A stretch of DNA of 64,000 bases from positions 5,332,001-5,396,000 of the forward strand of contig NZ_CP107947.1 of the NCBI RefSeq assembly GCF_036059255.1, written 5' to 3'. How positions within the stretch are numbered: position 1 is the stretch's first letter; every line of letters begins with the position of its first letter. This document shows positions 9,080 through 17,472 of this stretch, one piece after another. The notes below the pieces were generated by a model. The model saw only the letters and a list, made by a program, of their open reading frames with translations. It was not told the DNA's origin and ran no database searches. A program made the position numbers and the translations under genes. Origin of the DNA: Micromonospora sp. NBC_00389 (GTDB lineage: Bacteria; Actinomycetota; Actinomycetes; Mycobacteriales; Micromonosporaceae).

Positions 9080-9709
9080 TCAGGTCCTCGGGGACGGGCT
9101 GAGTACCGCGCAGGCGGTCAACGCCTCGCGGGTCTTCGGGTCGCTGTCGTCGAGCCGGTCCGGATCCAGGCCGCGGTCGCTCAGGCAGGTGCGGTAGGCG
9201 GTGGACCGCCCGTCGCCCGATCCGCCCGGTCGTGTGCCCGGCGCGCCGGACGCGTCCGGGCCGCCGAAGCCGCCCGGCGGGCCGCTGGGCCGCACCGACG
9301 CACACGCCTGCTGCGCCTTCTGCCAGGTCTGTTCGTCGACCCCCTCCGGCCGAGCGCCGCCCGGGAAGCCGCGCCCCGCGCCCCGCGACGGGTCGGCGCT
9401 GCCCGACGGCCGGGCGGTCGGGAAGCCCGACGGGCGGTCGGTCGGCATGCCTGACGGGCGGGCGGTCGGGAAGCCCGACGGGCGGGCGGTGCCGCGCGCG
9501 CCGCCGGGAACGCGGGACGGATCCATCGTCGGCAACGCCACGCCGTTGTCCCGCAGGCAGTCCTGGTACGCCGTGAAGGAGCTTCCCACCCCGTTCGCGT
9601 CGGTCGACTCGTCGTCCGACCCGCCGCCGCACGCCGCCAGCAGTAGCACTGCCGAGGCGGTGGCGGTCAGTACGGCCGCCAACCGACGGCGCCTCTTGGT
9701 CAACGGCAC
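9080..9709 (-). CDS. Secreted lipoprotein with 8-residue repeats, export-island partner
   Basis: A 209-residue lipoprotein. The signal peptide ends in the lipobox LLLAAC at about 22-27. Around a central Pro/Arg/Ser/Gly-rich stretch lie two short motifs with Cys (FTAYQDCLRDNGVALP and STAYRTCLSDRGLDPD) that look like duplicated units. The central part is an 8-residue repeat (TARPSGFP and variants) encoded by 24-bp DNA repeats at 9401-9494. It is divergent from the HlyD-like adaptor gene and shares its regulatory region, so it is inferred to belong to the same export system. Enzymatic activity is not suggested by any motif. Confidence 0.75.
   Translation of the reverse strand: MPLTKRRRRLAAVLTATASAVLLLAACGGGSDDESTDANGVGSSFTAYQDCLRDNGVALPTMDPSRVPGGARGTARPSGFPTARPSGMPTDRPSGFPTARPSGSADPSRGAGRGFPGGARPEGVDEQTWQKAQQACASVRPSGPPGGFGGPDASGAPGTRPGGSGDGRSTAYRTCLSDRGLDPDRLDDSDPKTREALTACAVLSPSPRT
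9401..9494 (-). repeat. 24-bp tandem repeat inside lipoprotein gene
   Basis: Nearly four head-to-tail copies of a 24-bp unit begin at 9401, 9425, 9449 and 9473 (e.g. gcccgacgggcgg with variable last bases). They keep the reading frame and encode the TxRPSGxP octapeptide. Such arrays change copy number by slippage, so length variation between strains is expected. Confidence 0.85.
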
Positions 9710-9769
9710 GGGTGCTCCTCACGCCTCATCCGGTGGTTGCTCAGCGAACCGGTCCTACCTCGTCGGCGG

Positions 9770-9798
9770 CTCGGACCCGGCTCGGAGTTCCCTCGGAG
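9770..9798 (-). promoter_or_regulatory. Response-regulator site A: three 11-bp direct repeats
   Basis: CTCGGAC, CTCGGAG and CTCGGAG start at 9770, 9781 and 9792, exactly 11 bp apart. Read toward the lipoprotein gene (minus strand) each is a (C/G)TCCGAG half-site. The array lies about 60 bp upstream of that gene's start. Eleven-base spacing puts each copy on the same DNA face, as in OmpR/PhoB-type operators. The likely binder is the regulator encoded at 11252. Confidence 0.65.
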
Positions 9799-9866
9799 CA
9801 CCCCGGGGGCACCGGCTCCACCGGTTGCCCGCTCTGCGCGGGGCGAGCACCCGAGCCGGTGTCCGG

Positions 9867-9895
9867 TTCCGAGCCAACTCTGAGGTGGGGTCGAG
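9867..9895 (+). promoter_or_regulatory. Response-regulator site B: 11-bp direct repeats
   Basis: TTCCGAG at 9867 and CTCTGAG at 9878 are followed at the same phase by a weaker GGTCGAG at 9889. The orientation relative to the downstream gene (HlyD-like, ATG 9931) is the same as in sites A and C. The array ends about 35 bp before the start codon, so it overlaps or adjoins the promoter. Confidence 0.65.
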
Positions 9896-9930
9896 CCGAC
9901 CGCGAGGCGCGCTGCGCAGACTGCCCGACC

Positions 9931-11223
9931 ATGGGGATCGGCCTGAAGCGACGCTGGCGTACCCGGCGGACCCGGTGGTGGGCGGCCGGCGCTGCCGGCC
10001 TGCTGCTGCTTGGCGCAGCCGGCGTGCGTGCCTGGACCGCGGACGCCGCGGACGCGCCGGCCCGACCGGTGACCGTGGCCGTCGACCGGGGGCCGGTCGC
10101 GGTCGAGGTGGCCACCTCGGGCACCGTCCAGCCGGCCACCACCCGCAGCCTCGGCTTCACCATCGCCGGCACGGTGCAGACGGTCAGCGTCCGGCCGGGC
10201 AGCGTGGTCAAGGTCGGCCAGCGGCTCGCAGCGATCGCTGACGCCGACGCTGCCGACGCGGCGGACACCGTCCAGGACGCCGAGACCGACCTGGCCGAGG
10301 CGCGGGACGCGCTGACCAAGGCCTGGGACGAGGCCGACGACCCGGCGGTGAGCTGCCAGACCGGCACCGGTTCCGGGGTACGACCGGTGGCCTGGCGCTC
10401 GCCGCAGCCCACCGGCGCGCCCGAGGCGACGCCGGCCACCGGCACGCCCACCCCTGGCAGCAGCCCAACGCCCCGACCCACCGCGACCTCCGCCGCGCCG
10501 AGCCGTACGCCCGGGGGTCCCGTGCCGAGCACCGCCGGTGGATCGGGCACGTCCCGGACACCGGCCGCCCCCGGGCAGAACGGCGCGGACTGCGGCGGGG
10601 ACGCCGCCCGGGGCACCGACCCGATCCTGACCGCCCAGCGCCGGGTCAACCAGGCCGAGGCCGCCCTCACCGAGGCGCAGGAGGCCCTCGACGGCGCCAC
10701 CATCACCGCGCCGATGGCTGGCACCGTGCTCTCCGTTGCCGGGCCGGTGGGCAGCCAGGTAGGCCGCGGTGCCACCTTCATCACCCTGGCCGACACGTAC
10801 GCCATGCAGGTGGTGGCGAAGTTCCCGGAGGCCGACGCCGGCGCGCTCGCGGTCGGGCAGAGCGCGACGCTGGCCCTGGCCGACCGGCCGGAGCAGACGT
10901 TCGCGGCGACCGTGGTGCAGGTCGACCCGGTCGGCACCGCCGACGGCACGATGGTCCGCTACGGCGTGGTGCTGTCCTTCACCACCGCCCCGGAGAACCT
11001 GCTGGTCGGGCAGAGCGCCGCCGTGACGGTGCAGACCGGTGCCGTGCCGGACGCGCTGCGCGTGCCGTCCACCGCCGTGCACGACGGCGCCGACCGCACC
11101 GGCAGCGTGCTGCCAGCCGACGGCGGGCCGGCCCGCACCGTCACCGTGGGGCTGCGCGGCGGCCAGTACACCGAGATAACCTCCGGGATCGCCGCCGGTG
11201 AGCTGGTGCTGCGCTCCTGGTGA
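9931..11223 (+). CDS. HlyD/MacA-like periplasmic adaptor protein, first copy
   Basis: A 430-residue membrane-anchored adaptor of a tripartite-like ABC exporter. An Arg-rich N-terminus precedes one membrane helix (about 12-30). A lipoyl-like half (GTVQPATTRSLGFTIAGTV, VKVGQRLAAI) is followed by a coiled-coil arm (about 105-135). Then comes an unusual insertion of some 80 residues rich in Pro, Thr, Ala and Ser with two Cys. The returning arm (TAQRRVNQAEAALTEAQ), second lipoyl half (TAPMAGTVLSV) and beta-barrel complete the protein. In a Gram-positive cell no outer-membrane partner exists, so the shortened hairpin is replaced by flexible sequence. ATG 9931 directly precedes the membrane segment. 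Longer upstream frames cross the operator and are rejected. Confidence 0.85.
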   Translation: MGIGLKRRWRTRRTRWWAAGAAGLLLLGAAGVRAWTADAADAPARPVTVAVDRGPVAVEVATSGTVQPATTRSLGFTIAGTVQTVSVRPGSVVKVGQRLAAIADADAADAADTVQDAETDLAEARDALTKAWDEADDPAVSCQTGTGSGVRPVAWRSPQPTGAPEATPATGTPTPGSSPTPRPTATSAAPSRTPGGPVPSTAGGSGTSRTPAAPGQNGADCGGDAARGTDPILTAQRRVNQAEAALTEAQEALDGATITAPMAGTVLSVAGPVGSQVGRGATFITLADTYAMQVVAKFPEADAGALAVGQSATLALADRPEQTFAATVVQVDPVGTADGTMVRYGVVLSFTTAPENLLVGQSAAVTVQTGAVPDALRVPSTAVHDGADRTGSVLPADGGPARTVTVGLRGGQYTEITSGIAAGELVLRSW

Positions 11224-11251
11224 CAGCCGGTGCACAGGTTCAGCACAGCGA

Positions 11252-12046
11252 ATGTCGAGCCCGGTCCGGTACGCAGTGCCAGTGCATACCAACGTCCTCC
11301 GGCCGCCCACAGCCAGCCCCGCCCCGACCGCCGAGGGTGAGTCCACAAGCGCCCGCCTCCTGGTGGTCGACGACGAGCCGAACATCTCCACCCTGCTGGC
11401 CGCCACCCTGCGGCTCGTCGCGTACGACGTGCGGGTGGCGGGATCCGGGCGGGCCGCGCTGGCCGCCGTGGAGGAGTTCGCTCCGGACCTGGTCATCCTC
11501 GACGTGATGCTGCCCGACCTGGACGGCTTCGAGGTGGCCCGGCGTCTGCGCGCCGCCGGCCGGCCGGTGCCGGTGCTCTTCCTCACCGCCCGGGACACCG
11601 TTGAGGATCGGGTCGCCGGGTTGGTGGCCGGTGCGGACGACTACGTGGCCAAGCCGTTCAGCCTGGAGGAGGTGGTGCTGCGGATCCGGGCGATCCTGCG
11701 GCGTACCCGGTCGGAGCTGCCGCCGACCCCGGACACCCGGCTGCTGCGCTACGCCGACCTGGAGTTGGACGACGACGCCCACGAGGTACGCCGGGGTGGG
11801 CGGCCGGTCGACCTGTCGCCCACCGAGTTCCGGCTGCTGCGCTACCTGCTGCTCAACGCCGGTCGGGTGGTCAGCAAGGCGCAGATCCTGGACCGGGTCT
11901 GGAACTACGACTTCGGCGGCGACGGGCGGATCGTCGAGTCGTACGTCTACTACCTGCGGCGCAAGGTCGACCGGTCCGGTCCACCGCTGATCCACACAGT
12001 GCGCGGGGTGGGCTACACGCTGCGGACGCCGCGCGGCAACGAGTGA
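11252..12046 (+). CDS. OmpR-family response regulator of the export island
   Basis: About 264 residues from ATG 11252; GTGs at 11276 or 11282 are possible because the first 30 residues are non-conserved. The receiver domain has LLVVDDEP, phospho-acceptor Asp in LVILDVMLPDLDGFEV, a Thr in FLTARD and Lys in VAKPF. The C-terminal winged helix has DLSPTEFRLLRYLL, YVYYLRRKVD and the final VRGVGYTLR. Its stop overlaps the kinase GTG in GTGA. It is the obvious candidate to bind the 11-bp repeat arrays at 9770, 9867 and 13589. Confidence 0.92.
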   Translation: MSSPVRYAVPVHTNVLRPPTASPAPTAEGESTSARLLVVDDEPNISTLLAATLRLVAYDVRVAGSGRAALAAVEEFAPDLVILDVMLPDLDGFEVARRLRAAGRPVPVLFLTARDTVEDRVAGLVAGADDYVAKPFSLEEVVLRIRAILRRTRSELPPTPDTRLLRYADLELDDDAHEVRRGGRPVDLSPTEFRLLRYLLLNAGRVVSKAQILDRVWNYDFGGDGRIVESYVYYLRRKVDRSGPPLIHTVRGVGYTLRTPRGNE

Positions 12047-13605
12047 GCCGCCTGCCCCGGGTGCGCCCGTGGCCGCACTGGACGCTGCGGTCCCGACTGG
12101 TCCTGGTCGTCGGGGCGCTCGCCACGCTGGCCCTGCTCGGGGCGAACGCCGCCGGCCTGCTGCTGCTGCGCAGCTACCTGGTGGACCGGGTCGACGAGCA
12201 ACTCGCCGTACAGGTCCGCCCGTTCACCGGCGAGCCCCGCCCGGGCACCGGTCCACCCGGTGCCCTGGTCGGACGGATCGCCCGGCTCGGTCCGGACCAG
12301 CTCGTCCTGTTCTACCGCGCCGACGGCACCCGCGACGCCGAGCACAGCAGCGCCCCCAGTGCGGCGGCACCGGACCCGGGATCGCTGTCCGAGGTGACCG
12401 CCCGCGCCCGCGCCCGCCGGCCGTACACCGTCTCCGGCGACCACGGCGGCGCGGACTGGCGGCTGCTCGCCGTGCCGGCGGGCGGGACCGGCGGGGTCGT
12501 GGTGGTCGGCGCCTCCCTGGCCGAGGTGACCCAGACCGCCGACCGGTTGCTGCTCATCGACGTCACGGTCACCGGCGGAGTGCTGCTCGGCCTCGGGCTG
12601 CTGGCCGCTTCGGTGGTGCGGCTCGGGCTGCGCCCGCTGACCCGGATGGAGCAGGTCGTCGCCGGCATCACCGGCGGCGACCTGACCCGTCGAGTGGACG
12701 ACACCGATCCGCACACCGAGCCGGGTCGGCTGGGTGCCGCGGTGAACCTGATGCTGGAACGGATCGGCACCGAGATGAGCGCCCGCGCGGCCTCCGAGCG
12801 CCGGCTGCGGCAGTTCGTCGCCGACGCGTCGCACGAGCTGCGGACGCCGCTGACCTCGATCCGCGGCTTCGCCGAGCTGTACCGGCGGGGCGGCACCCCA
12901 CCCGGTCCCGCGCTGGACGAGACGATGGGTCGGATCGAGAGCGAGGCGGCCCGGATGGGCGTGCTGGTGGAGGACCTGCTCCTACTCGCCCGACTCGACC
13001 GGCAGCGCACGCCCACGCTGCGTCCGGTGGATCTGCTGGAGATCGCCGCCGACACCATCCGGGATGCGCACGCCCGTACGCCGGGCCGGCCGGTGCGGCT
13101 GAGCACGCTCGCCGAGCACGACCCGACCTTCGAGACGCCGACCGTGCTCGGCGACGAGCACCGGCTGCGCCAGGTCGCCGCCAACCTGGTCGGCAACGCG
13201 GTGCAGCACACCGGGCCCGCAGCCCGGGTGACCGTCCGGGTCGGCCGGCTGGTCGCCCCGCCGGCCGGGCCGGTGGCCCGCTCGGGGCCGGTCCCCGCGC
13301 CGACCGCCGACGGGCTCGCCGTGCTGGAGGTGCACGACGACGGGCCGGGTATCCCCGCCGAGCACGCCGGTCGGGTCTTCGAGCGGCTGTACCGGGCCGA
13401 CCCGAGCCGGGGCCGGGGCAGCGGGGGCGGCTCCGGTCTGGGGTTGTCCATCGCCGCGTCGATCGTGCACGCGCACGGCGGGTGGATCGAGCTGGACACC
13501 GGGACGGGCTCGGGGACGACCTTCCGGGTGCTGTTGCCCGCCGTACCCCGGCAGCCGGCCCCGCCGAGCGACGATCCGGCGGCACCTATTCCGAGCCAGC
13601 TCTGA
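12043..13605 (+). CDS. Sensor histidine kinase of the export island
   Basis: A 520-residue membrane kinase starting at GTG 12043. The first membrane helix is at about 19-43, with an extracytoplasmic sensor region of about 120 residues (LVDRVDEQLAVQV onward). A second helix (about 165-190) is followed by a HAMP domain. The dimerisation motif is DASHELRTPLTSI with phospho-acceptor His264. The ATPase domain shows NLVGNAVQH (N box), DDGPGIPAEH (G1) and GSGLGLSIAASI (G2). The ligand is unknown. By analogy with MacB-linked systems it may respond to cell-envelope stress or antimicrobials. Regulatory array C overlaps its stop codon. Confidence 0.93.
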   Translation: MSRLPRVRPWPHWTLRSRLVLVVGALATLALLGANAAGLLLLRSYLVDRVDEQLAVQVRPFTGEPRPGTGPPGALVGRIARLGPDQLVLFYRADGTRDAEHSSAPSAAAPDPGSLSEVTARARARRPYTVSGDHGGADWRLLAVPAGGTGGVVVVGASLAEVTQTADRLLLIDVTVTGGVLLGLGLLAASVVRLGLRPLTRMEQVVAGITGGDLTRRVDDTDPHTEPGRLGAAVNLMLERIGTEMSARAASERRLRQFVADASHELRTPLTSIRGFAELYRRGGTPPGPALDETMGRIESEAARMGVLVEDLLLLARLDRQRTPTLRPVDLLEIAADTIRDAHARTPGRPVRLSTLAEHDPTFETPTVLGDEHRLRQVAANLVGNAVQHTGPAARVTVRVGRLVAPPAGPVARSGPVPAPTADGLAVLEVHDDGPGIPAEHAGRVFERLYRADPSRGRGSGGGSGLGLSIAASIVHAHGGWIELDTGTGSGTTFRVLLPAVPRQPAPPSDDPAAPIPSQL

Positions 13606-13617
13606 GCTTGCGCCGAA
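13589..13617 (+). promoter_or_regulatory. Response-regulator site C: three 11-bp direct repeats
   Basis: TTCCGAG, CTCTGAG and CGCCGAA begin at 13589, 13600 and 13611, again 11 bp apart. The first two are identical to those of site B. The array straddles the kinase stop codon and ends about 35 bp before the second adaptor ATG. This implies an internal promoter that lets the transporter genes be induced separately from the sensor genes. Confidence 0.65.
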
Positions 13618-13651
13618 GATCCTCCCAGCCGTGCCGGCGAGGCTGACCGGC

Positions 13652-14893
13652 ATGCGAGTGCGCCTGCCGGCCGTCCTGCGCCGGCCCCCCGTCGCGGTCA
13701 ACGCCGCCCTGGTCCTGCTGCTGGCCGGCGGCGGCTGCTGGGCCTGGCTGTCGGTGCGCGGCGATTCGACGGCGGATGCCAGGCCCACCGGCACCCGGAC
13801 CGTCAGTGTGTCCAGGGGCACCGTGACCGCCACCGTCACCGCCGACGGCTCGGTGCGCAGCGCTTCGACGGCCAGCGCCGGCTTCGCCACCGCCGGCACC
13901 GTCACCGCGATCCCGGTGCGGGTCGGCGATCGGGTGAAGAAGGGCCAACTGCTGGCCACCGTCGACCCGGCAGCCGCGCAACGCGACCTCGACGTGGCGA
14001 AGGTGGACCTGACCGCCGCGCAGGACGCCCTGGACCGCGCTGAGGAGGCCGGTTCGGACACCTCGTCGGCGGAGAACTCGGTCACCCAGGCCGAGCTGGC
14101 GGTGGACGAGGCGCAGGCCGCCGTGAGCGGCACCCGGCTGACCGCGCCGATGGCCGGCACGGTGGTCGCGGTCAACGGCACCGTGGGCAGCTCCTCCGGA
14201 GGGTCCGCCACCGGCGGCGGCTCGACCGGGGGCTCCTCCACCGGGCAGCAGGGCGGCAGCGGGTCGACCGGCGCCACCAGCTCCGGGTCCACCACCTCCA
14301 GCGGGTTCGTCGAGCTGGCCGACCTGACGAAGCTGCAGGTCACCGCCGGCTTCGCCGAGGCGGACGCGACCCGGCTCAAGGACGGCCAGGCGGCCACCAT
14401 CACGTGGAACGCGTTGCAGGGGGCCGAGGCCGGTGGCAAGGTCGTCGCGGTCGATCCGCAGGCCACCACCGCCAACAACGTGGTCACCTACGGGGTCACG
14501 GTCAGCGTCGACAAGCTGCCGGCCGGCGCGAAGCCGGGGCAGACCGTGCGGGTCGCCGTGGTCACTGGCACCGCTGCGGACGTCCTGTTGGTCACCTCGG
14601 CAGCGGTCAGCGGCACCGGCGACCGGCGTACCGTCACGGTGGTCACTGACACGGGGACGGAGAGCCGGCGGGTCACCGTGGGGCTCGCCGGCGACCAGGC
14701 GTGCGAGGTCACCTCGGGGCTGACCGAGGGGGAGCGGGTGGTGCTGCCGGAGGGCAGCAGCACGGGCAGCACCGGCGGCGGCCTCCCCGGCGGGGGCGGC
14801 CTGCCGGGTGGCGGTGGCTTCCCGGGCGGTGGCGTCCCCGGCGGGGGCGGCGTCCCCGGCGGCGGTGCTCGGGGCGGGAACGGAACCCGTTGA
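13652..14893 (+). CDS. HlyD/MacA-like adaptor protein, second copy
   Basis: A 413-residue adaptor from ATG 13652 (GTG 13631 is a less likely start). One membrane helix (about 10-32) is followed by lipoyl halves TAGTVTAIPVRVGDRVKKGQ and TAPMAGTVVAVNGTV that flank a coiled coil of about 60 residues. A 40-residue Gly/Ser/Thr-rich stretch is inserted after the second lipoyl half, and the beta-barrel region follows. The C-terminus is an almost pure Gly/Pro tail (GGGLPGGG-type repeats, last 45 residues). Its stop overlaps the ATPase start (TGATG), so it belongs directly to the transporter. Two different adaptors in one island is unusual. Confidence 0.87.
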   Translation: MRVRLPAVLRRPPVAVNAALVLLLAGGGCWAWLSVRGDSTADARPTGTRTVSVSRGTVTATVTADGSVRSASTASAGFATAGTVTAIPVRVGDRVKKGQLLATVDPAAAQRDLDVAKVDLTAAQDALDRAEEAGSDTSSAENSVTQAELAVDEAQAAVSGTRLTAPMAGTVVAVNGTVGSSSGGSATGGGSTGGSSTGQQGGSGSTGATSSGSTTSSGFVELADLTKLQVTAGFAEADATRLKDGQAATITWNALQGAEAGGKVVAVDPQATTANNVVTYGVTVSVDKLPAGAKPGQTVRVAVVTGTAADVLLVTSAAVSGTGDRRTVTVVTDTGTESRRVTVGLAGDQACEVTSGLTEGERVVLPEGSSTGSTGGGLPGGGGLPGGGGFPGGGVPGGGGVPGGGARGGNGTR

Positions 14894-15630
14894 TGGCGCC
14901 GGGAAACGTGTCACGCCGACCGGTCCTGGACGTCCGGATGCTGACCAAGGTGTACGGCGAGGGCCCGGCCGCGGTGCACGCCCTGCGCGGGGTGTCGCTG
15001 GCCGTCACCGCTGGCGACTATGTGGCCATCATGGGCTCCTCCGGCTCCGGCAAGTCGACCCTGATGAACATCCTCGGCTGCCTCGACGTGCCCTCCGGCG
15101 GGCAGTACCTGCTGGACGGGGTGGACGTCGGCCGCCTCGCCGACCGTCAGCTCGCCCTGGTCCGCAACCGGCTCATCGGCTTTGTCTTCCAGGCGTTCAA
15201 CCTGATTCCGCGGACCAGCGCGCTGGCCAACGTCGAGTTGCCACTGGCGTACGCCGGGGTGCGGGCCGGCCAGCGGCGGCAGCGGGCGCTCGCCGCGCTG
15301 GACGCCGTGGGACTGGCCGATCGCGCGAACCACCAGCCCAACCAGCTCTCCGGTGGCCAGCAGCAGCGGGTCGCAGTGGCCCGGGCGCTGGTCACCGAGC
15401 CGGCACTGGTGCTGGCCGACGAACCGACCGGCAACCTGGACAGCCAGTCCACCGAGGACATCCTGGCCGTCCTCGACCAGCTCAACGCGGCCGGCCGGAC
15501 CATCGTGCTGATCACCCACGAGCCGGAGGTGGGTGCCCGGGCCGGGCGTCTGATCCGGCTGCTCGACGGGCAGGTCCGCTCGGACGTCCGGCAGGGCGGG
15601 CGGCACACGACGGCGGGGTTTGGCCGATGA
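14893..15630 (+). CDS. MacB-type ABC transporter ATPase
   Basis: A 245-residue nucleotide-binding subunit. Walker A is GSSGSGKST near residue 50, then a Q-loop in GFVFQAFNLIPR, signature LSGGQQQRVAVARAL, Walker B LVLADEPTGNLD and switch His in LITHEPE. The Q-loop wording and EPTGNLDS are typical of the MacB/LolD/FtsE group, which drives mechanotransmission rather than alternating access. ATG 14893 shares one base with the adaptor stop, and the gene ends in an ATGA overlap with the permease. It is cytoplasmic at the membrane and paired with the next gene. Confidence 0.95.
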   Translation: MAPGNVSRRPVLDVRMLTKVYGEGPAAVHALRGVSLAVTAGDYVAIMGSSGSGKSTLMNILGCLDVPSGGQYLLDGVDVGRLADRQLALVRNRLIGFVFQAFNLIPRTSALANVELPLAYAGVRAGQRRQRALAALDAVGLADRANHQPNQLSGGQQQRVAVARALVTEPALVLADEPTGNLDSQSTEDILAVLDQLNAAGRTIVLITHEPEVGARAGRLIRLLDGQVRSDVRQGGRHTTAGFGR

Positions 15631-16820
15631 ACCTCGCCGAGACCGTCCGGTTCGCGCTGCGCGGCGTGGCCGCCAACAAGCTGCGTTCGGCGCTGACCAT
15701 GTTGGGCATCCTGATCGGCGTCGCCGCGGTGATTCTGCTGGTCGCCGTCGGCAACGGCTCTGCCCAGGCGATCACCGACCGGATCGAGGCGCTGGGCACC
15801 AACACGCTGACCGTGACCGGCACCAACCGGGGCGGCAGCGCCGGCGGGCTGACCCTCCAGGTCGCCGACGCGCTCGCCGACCCGGTGCTCGCGCCCGATG
15901 TACGGTCGGTCTCCCCGCTGGCCACCACCAGCGCCACCCTGACCTTCGAGGGGGCCGACCACGAGGTGCCGCAGTTCGTCGGCACCCGGCCGAGCTGGTT
16001 CACCGTGGCCAACTCGCCGGTGGCCAGCGGCACCGCGTTCAGCGCCGACGACGAGGCGCAGGGCCGCCGGGTGGTGGTGCTCGGTCGGACCGTGGCCGAC
16101 GAGCTGTTCGCCGGGGTGGACCCGGTGGGTCGGCAGGTGACCGTGGGCGGCGCGCTGTTCACCGTGGTCGGGGTGTTGGCGGAGAAGTCCTCGACCGGCT
16201 TCCAGGACGCCAACGACACCGCGATCGCTCCGCTGCGGGCGGTACGCGAGGTGCTCACCGGGTACGGGCCGCTCAGCTCGATCCTGGTGGAGGCGAGCGA
16301 TCCGGACCGGGTGTCGGCGGCGCAGGGGCAGATCTCCACCGTGCTCGCCCAGCGCCTGCCGGCGTCCACCTCGGGCAGCACCCCGTACCGGATCCAGAAT
16401 GCCGCGCAGCTGTTGCAGACCCAGTCCGAGACGGCCGACACGTTCACCGTGCTGCTGGGCGCGGTGGCCGCGATCAGCCTGCTGGTCGGCGGCATCGGCA
16501 TCACCAACATCATGTTGGTGACGGTGACCGAGCGGACCCGGGAGATCGGCATCCGCAAGGCGCTCGGGGCACGCCGGCGTACCGTGCTCACCCAGTTCCT
16601 GGTGGAGGCGACCCTGCTGAGCCTGCTCGGTGGGGCGCTCGGGGTGGCGGCGGCGCTGATCGGTGCCCGGTTCACCATCGTCGGCGTCCACCCGGTGGTC
16701 GTGCCCAGCTCGGTGGGGCTGGCCCTCGGGGTCTCGGTCGCGATCGGCCTGTTCTTCGGCGGCCTTCCGGCGGCCCGGGCGGCCCGGCTGCGCCCCATCG
16801 ACGCCCTGCGCTACGAGTAG
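15627..16820 (+). CDS. MacB/FtsX-type ABC transporter permease
   Basis: A 397-residue permease. The N-terminal helix (RSALTMLGILIGVAAVILLVA, about 20-40) is followed by a large extracytoplasmic MacB-like core domain of some 220 residues. Three C-terminal helices include ISLLVGGIGITNIMLV, with the conserved cytoplasmic EIGIRKALGA coupling sequence. The four-helix topology matches MacB and FtsX. Substrates of this class include peptides, antibiotics and lipoproteins; the actual one is unknown. It is translationally coupled to the ATPase (ATGA). Confidence 0.94.
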   Translation: MNLAETVRFALRGVAANKLRSALTMLGILIGVAAVILLVAVGNGSAQAITDRIEALGTNTLTVTGTNRGGSAGGLTLQVADALADPVLAPDVRSVSPLATTSATLTFEGADHEVPQFVGTRPSWFTVANSPVASGTAFSADDEAQGRRVVVLGRTVADELFAGVDPVGRQVTVGGALFTVVGVLAEKSSTGFQDANDTAIAPLRAVREVLTGYGPLSSILVEASDPDRVSAAQGQISTVLAQRLPASTSGSTPYRIQNAAQLLQTQSETADTFTVLLGAVAAISLLVGGIGITNIMLVTVTERTREIGIRKALGARRRTVLTQFLVEATLLSLLGGALGVAAALIGARFTIVGVHPVVVPSSVGLALGVSVAIGLFFGGLPAARAARLRPIDALRYE

Positions 16821-16841
16821 GCCGACATGCGAGGAACCGAC

Positions 16842-17405
16842 ATGGACAGCAGCGACACCGTCATCTTCGACCGGGTAGACGACCACCCGGCGGCCTCGGC
16901 GGGGGCCCCGGATCGCGACCTGACCGCCGCGCTCGCCGCGGCGGCGCCGCGCCGCTGGTGGAACCGGGCAACCCCGGCGCTCGGCGCGCTCGTGCTGGTG
17001 CTGGCCGGTTTCCTGGGCGGGGTTCACGTGCAGCAACGCTGGGGTGAGTCGTCGAGCACCGCCGGGTCGGGGCGGGCCGGCTTCCCGGGTGGTGTTCCCA
17101 CCGCCTTCCCGGGCGCCGGCGGGCGTGGCCAGAGCGGCGCCGGGCCGAGCGGCACGGGTGAGACCGGTGGCGCGACCGCACCGGCGACCACCAACGGGAA
17201 GGTGAAGCTGGTCGACGGCGGAACGCTCTACCTGGAGACCGCCGACGGCACCGTTGTCACCGTGCGCACCACCGACGACACCGAGGTCCGCACCACCAAG
17301 GCCAGCAAGCTGAGTGGCCTCAAGGCCGGGCAGAGCGTCACCGTGCAGGGTGGCCCGGCGACCGACGGCACGGTCACCGCCACCGCGGTCACCGCCGGGG
17401 GCTGA
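16842..17405 (+). CDS. Membrane-anchored DUF5666-like protein
   Basis: About 187 residues. ATG 16842 is preferred over ATG 16827 because a GAGGA lies just upstream of it. A cytoplasmic N-terminus of about 45 residues, one membrane helix (PALGALVLVLAGFLGGVHV) and a Gly/Ala/Ser-rich spacer lead to a small beta-domain (GKVKLVDGGTLYLETADG and GLKAGQSVTVQG) of the OB-like DUF5666 type. It lies 21 bases after the permease and closes the operon. A role as accessory subunit or substrate sensor outside the membrane is plausible but unproven. Confidence 0.75.
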   Translation: MDSSDTVIFDRVDDHPAASAGAPDRDLTAALAAAAPRRWWNRATPALGALVLVLAGFLGGVHVQQRWGESSSTAGSGRAGFPGGVPTAFPGAGGRGQSGAGPSGTGETGGATAPATTNGKVKLVDGGTLYLETADGTVVTVRTTDDTEVRTTKASKLSGLKAGQSVTVQGGPATDGTVTATAVTAGG

Positions 17406-17472
17406 CCGGCGCTCGCGCCGAGCCCGCCGAACCGGCCGGGTATCCCGCCGGGGCGGCCCGTACGATGCTCCG

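Noticed and set aside
11228..11250. Possible fourth 11-bp repeat pair (GCACAG twice) before the response regulator gene
   Set aside because: The half-site differs from the TCCGAG/TCTGAG consensus of the three good arrays. It is probably chance.
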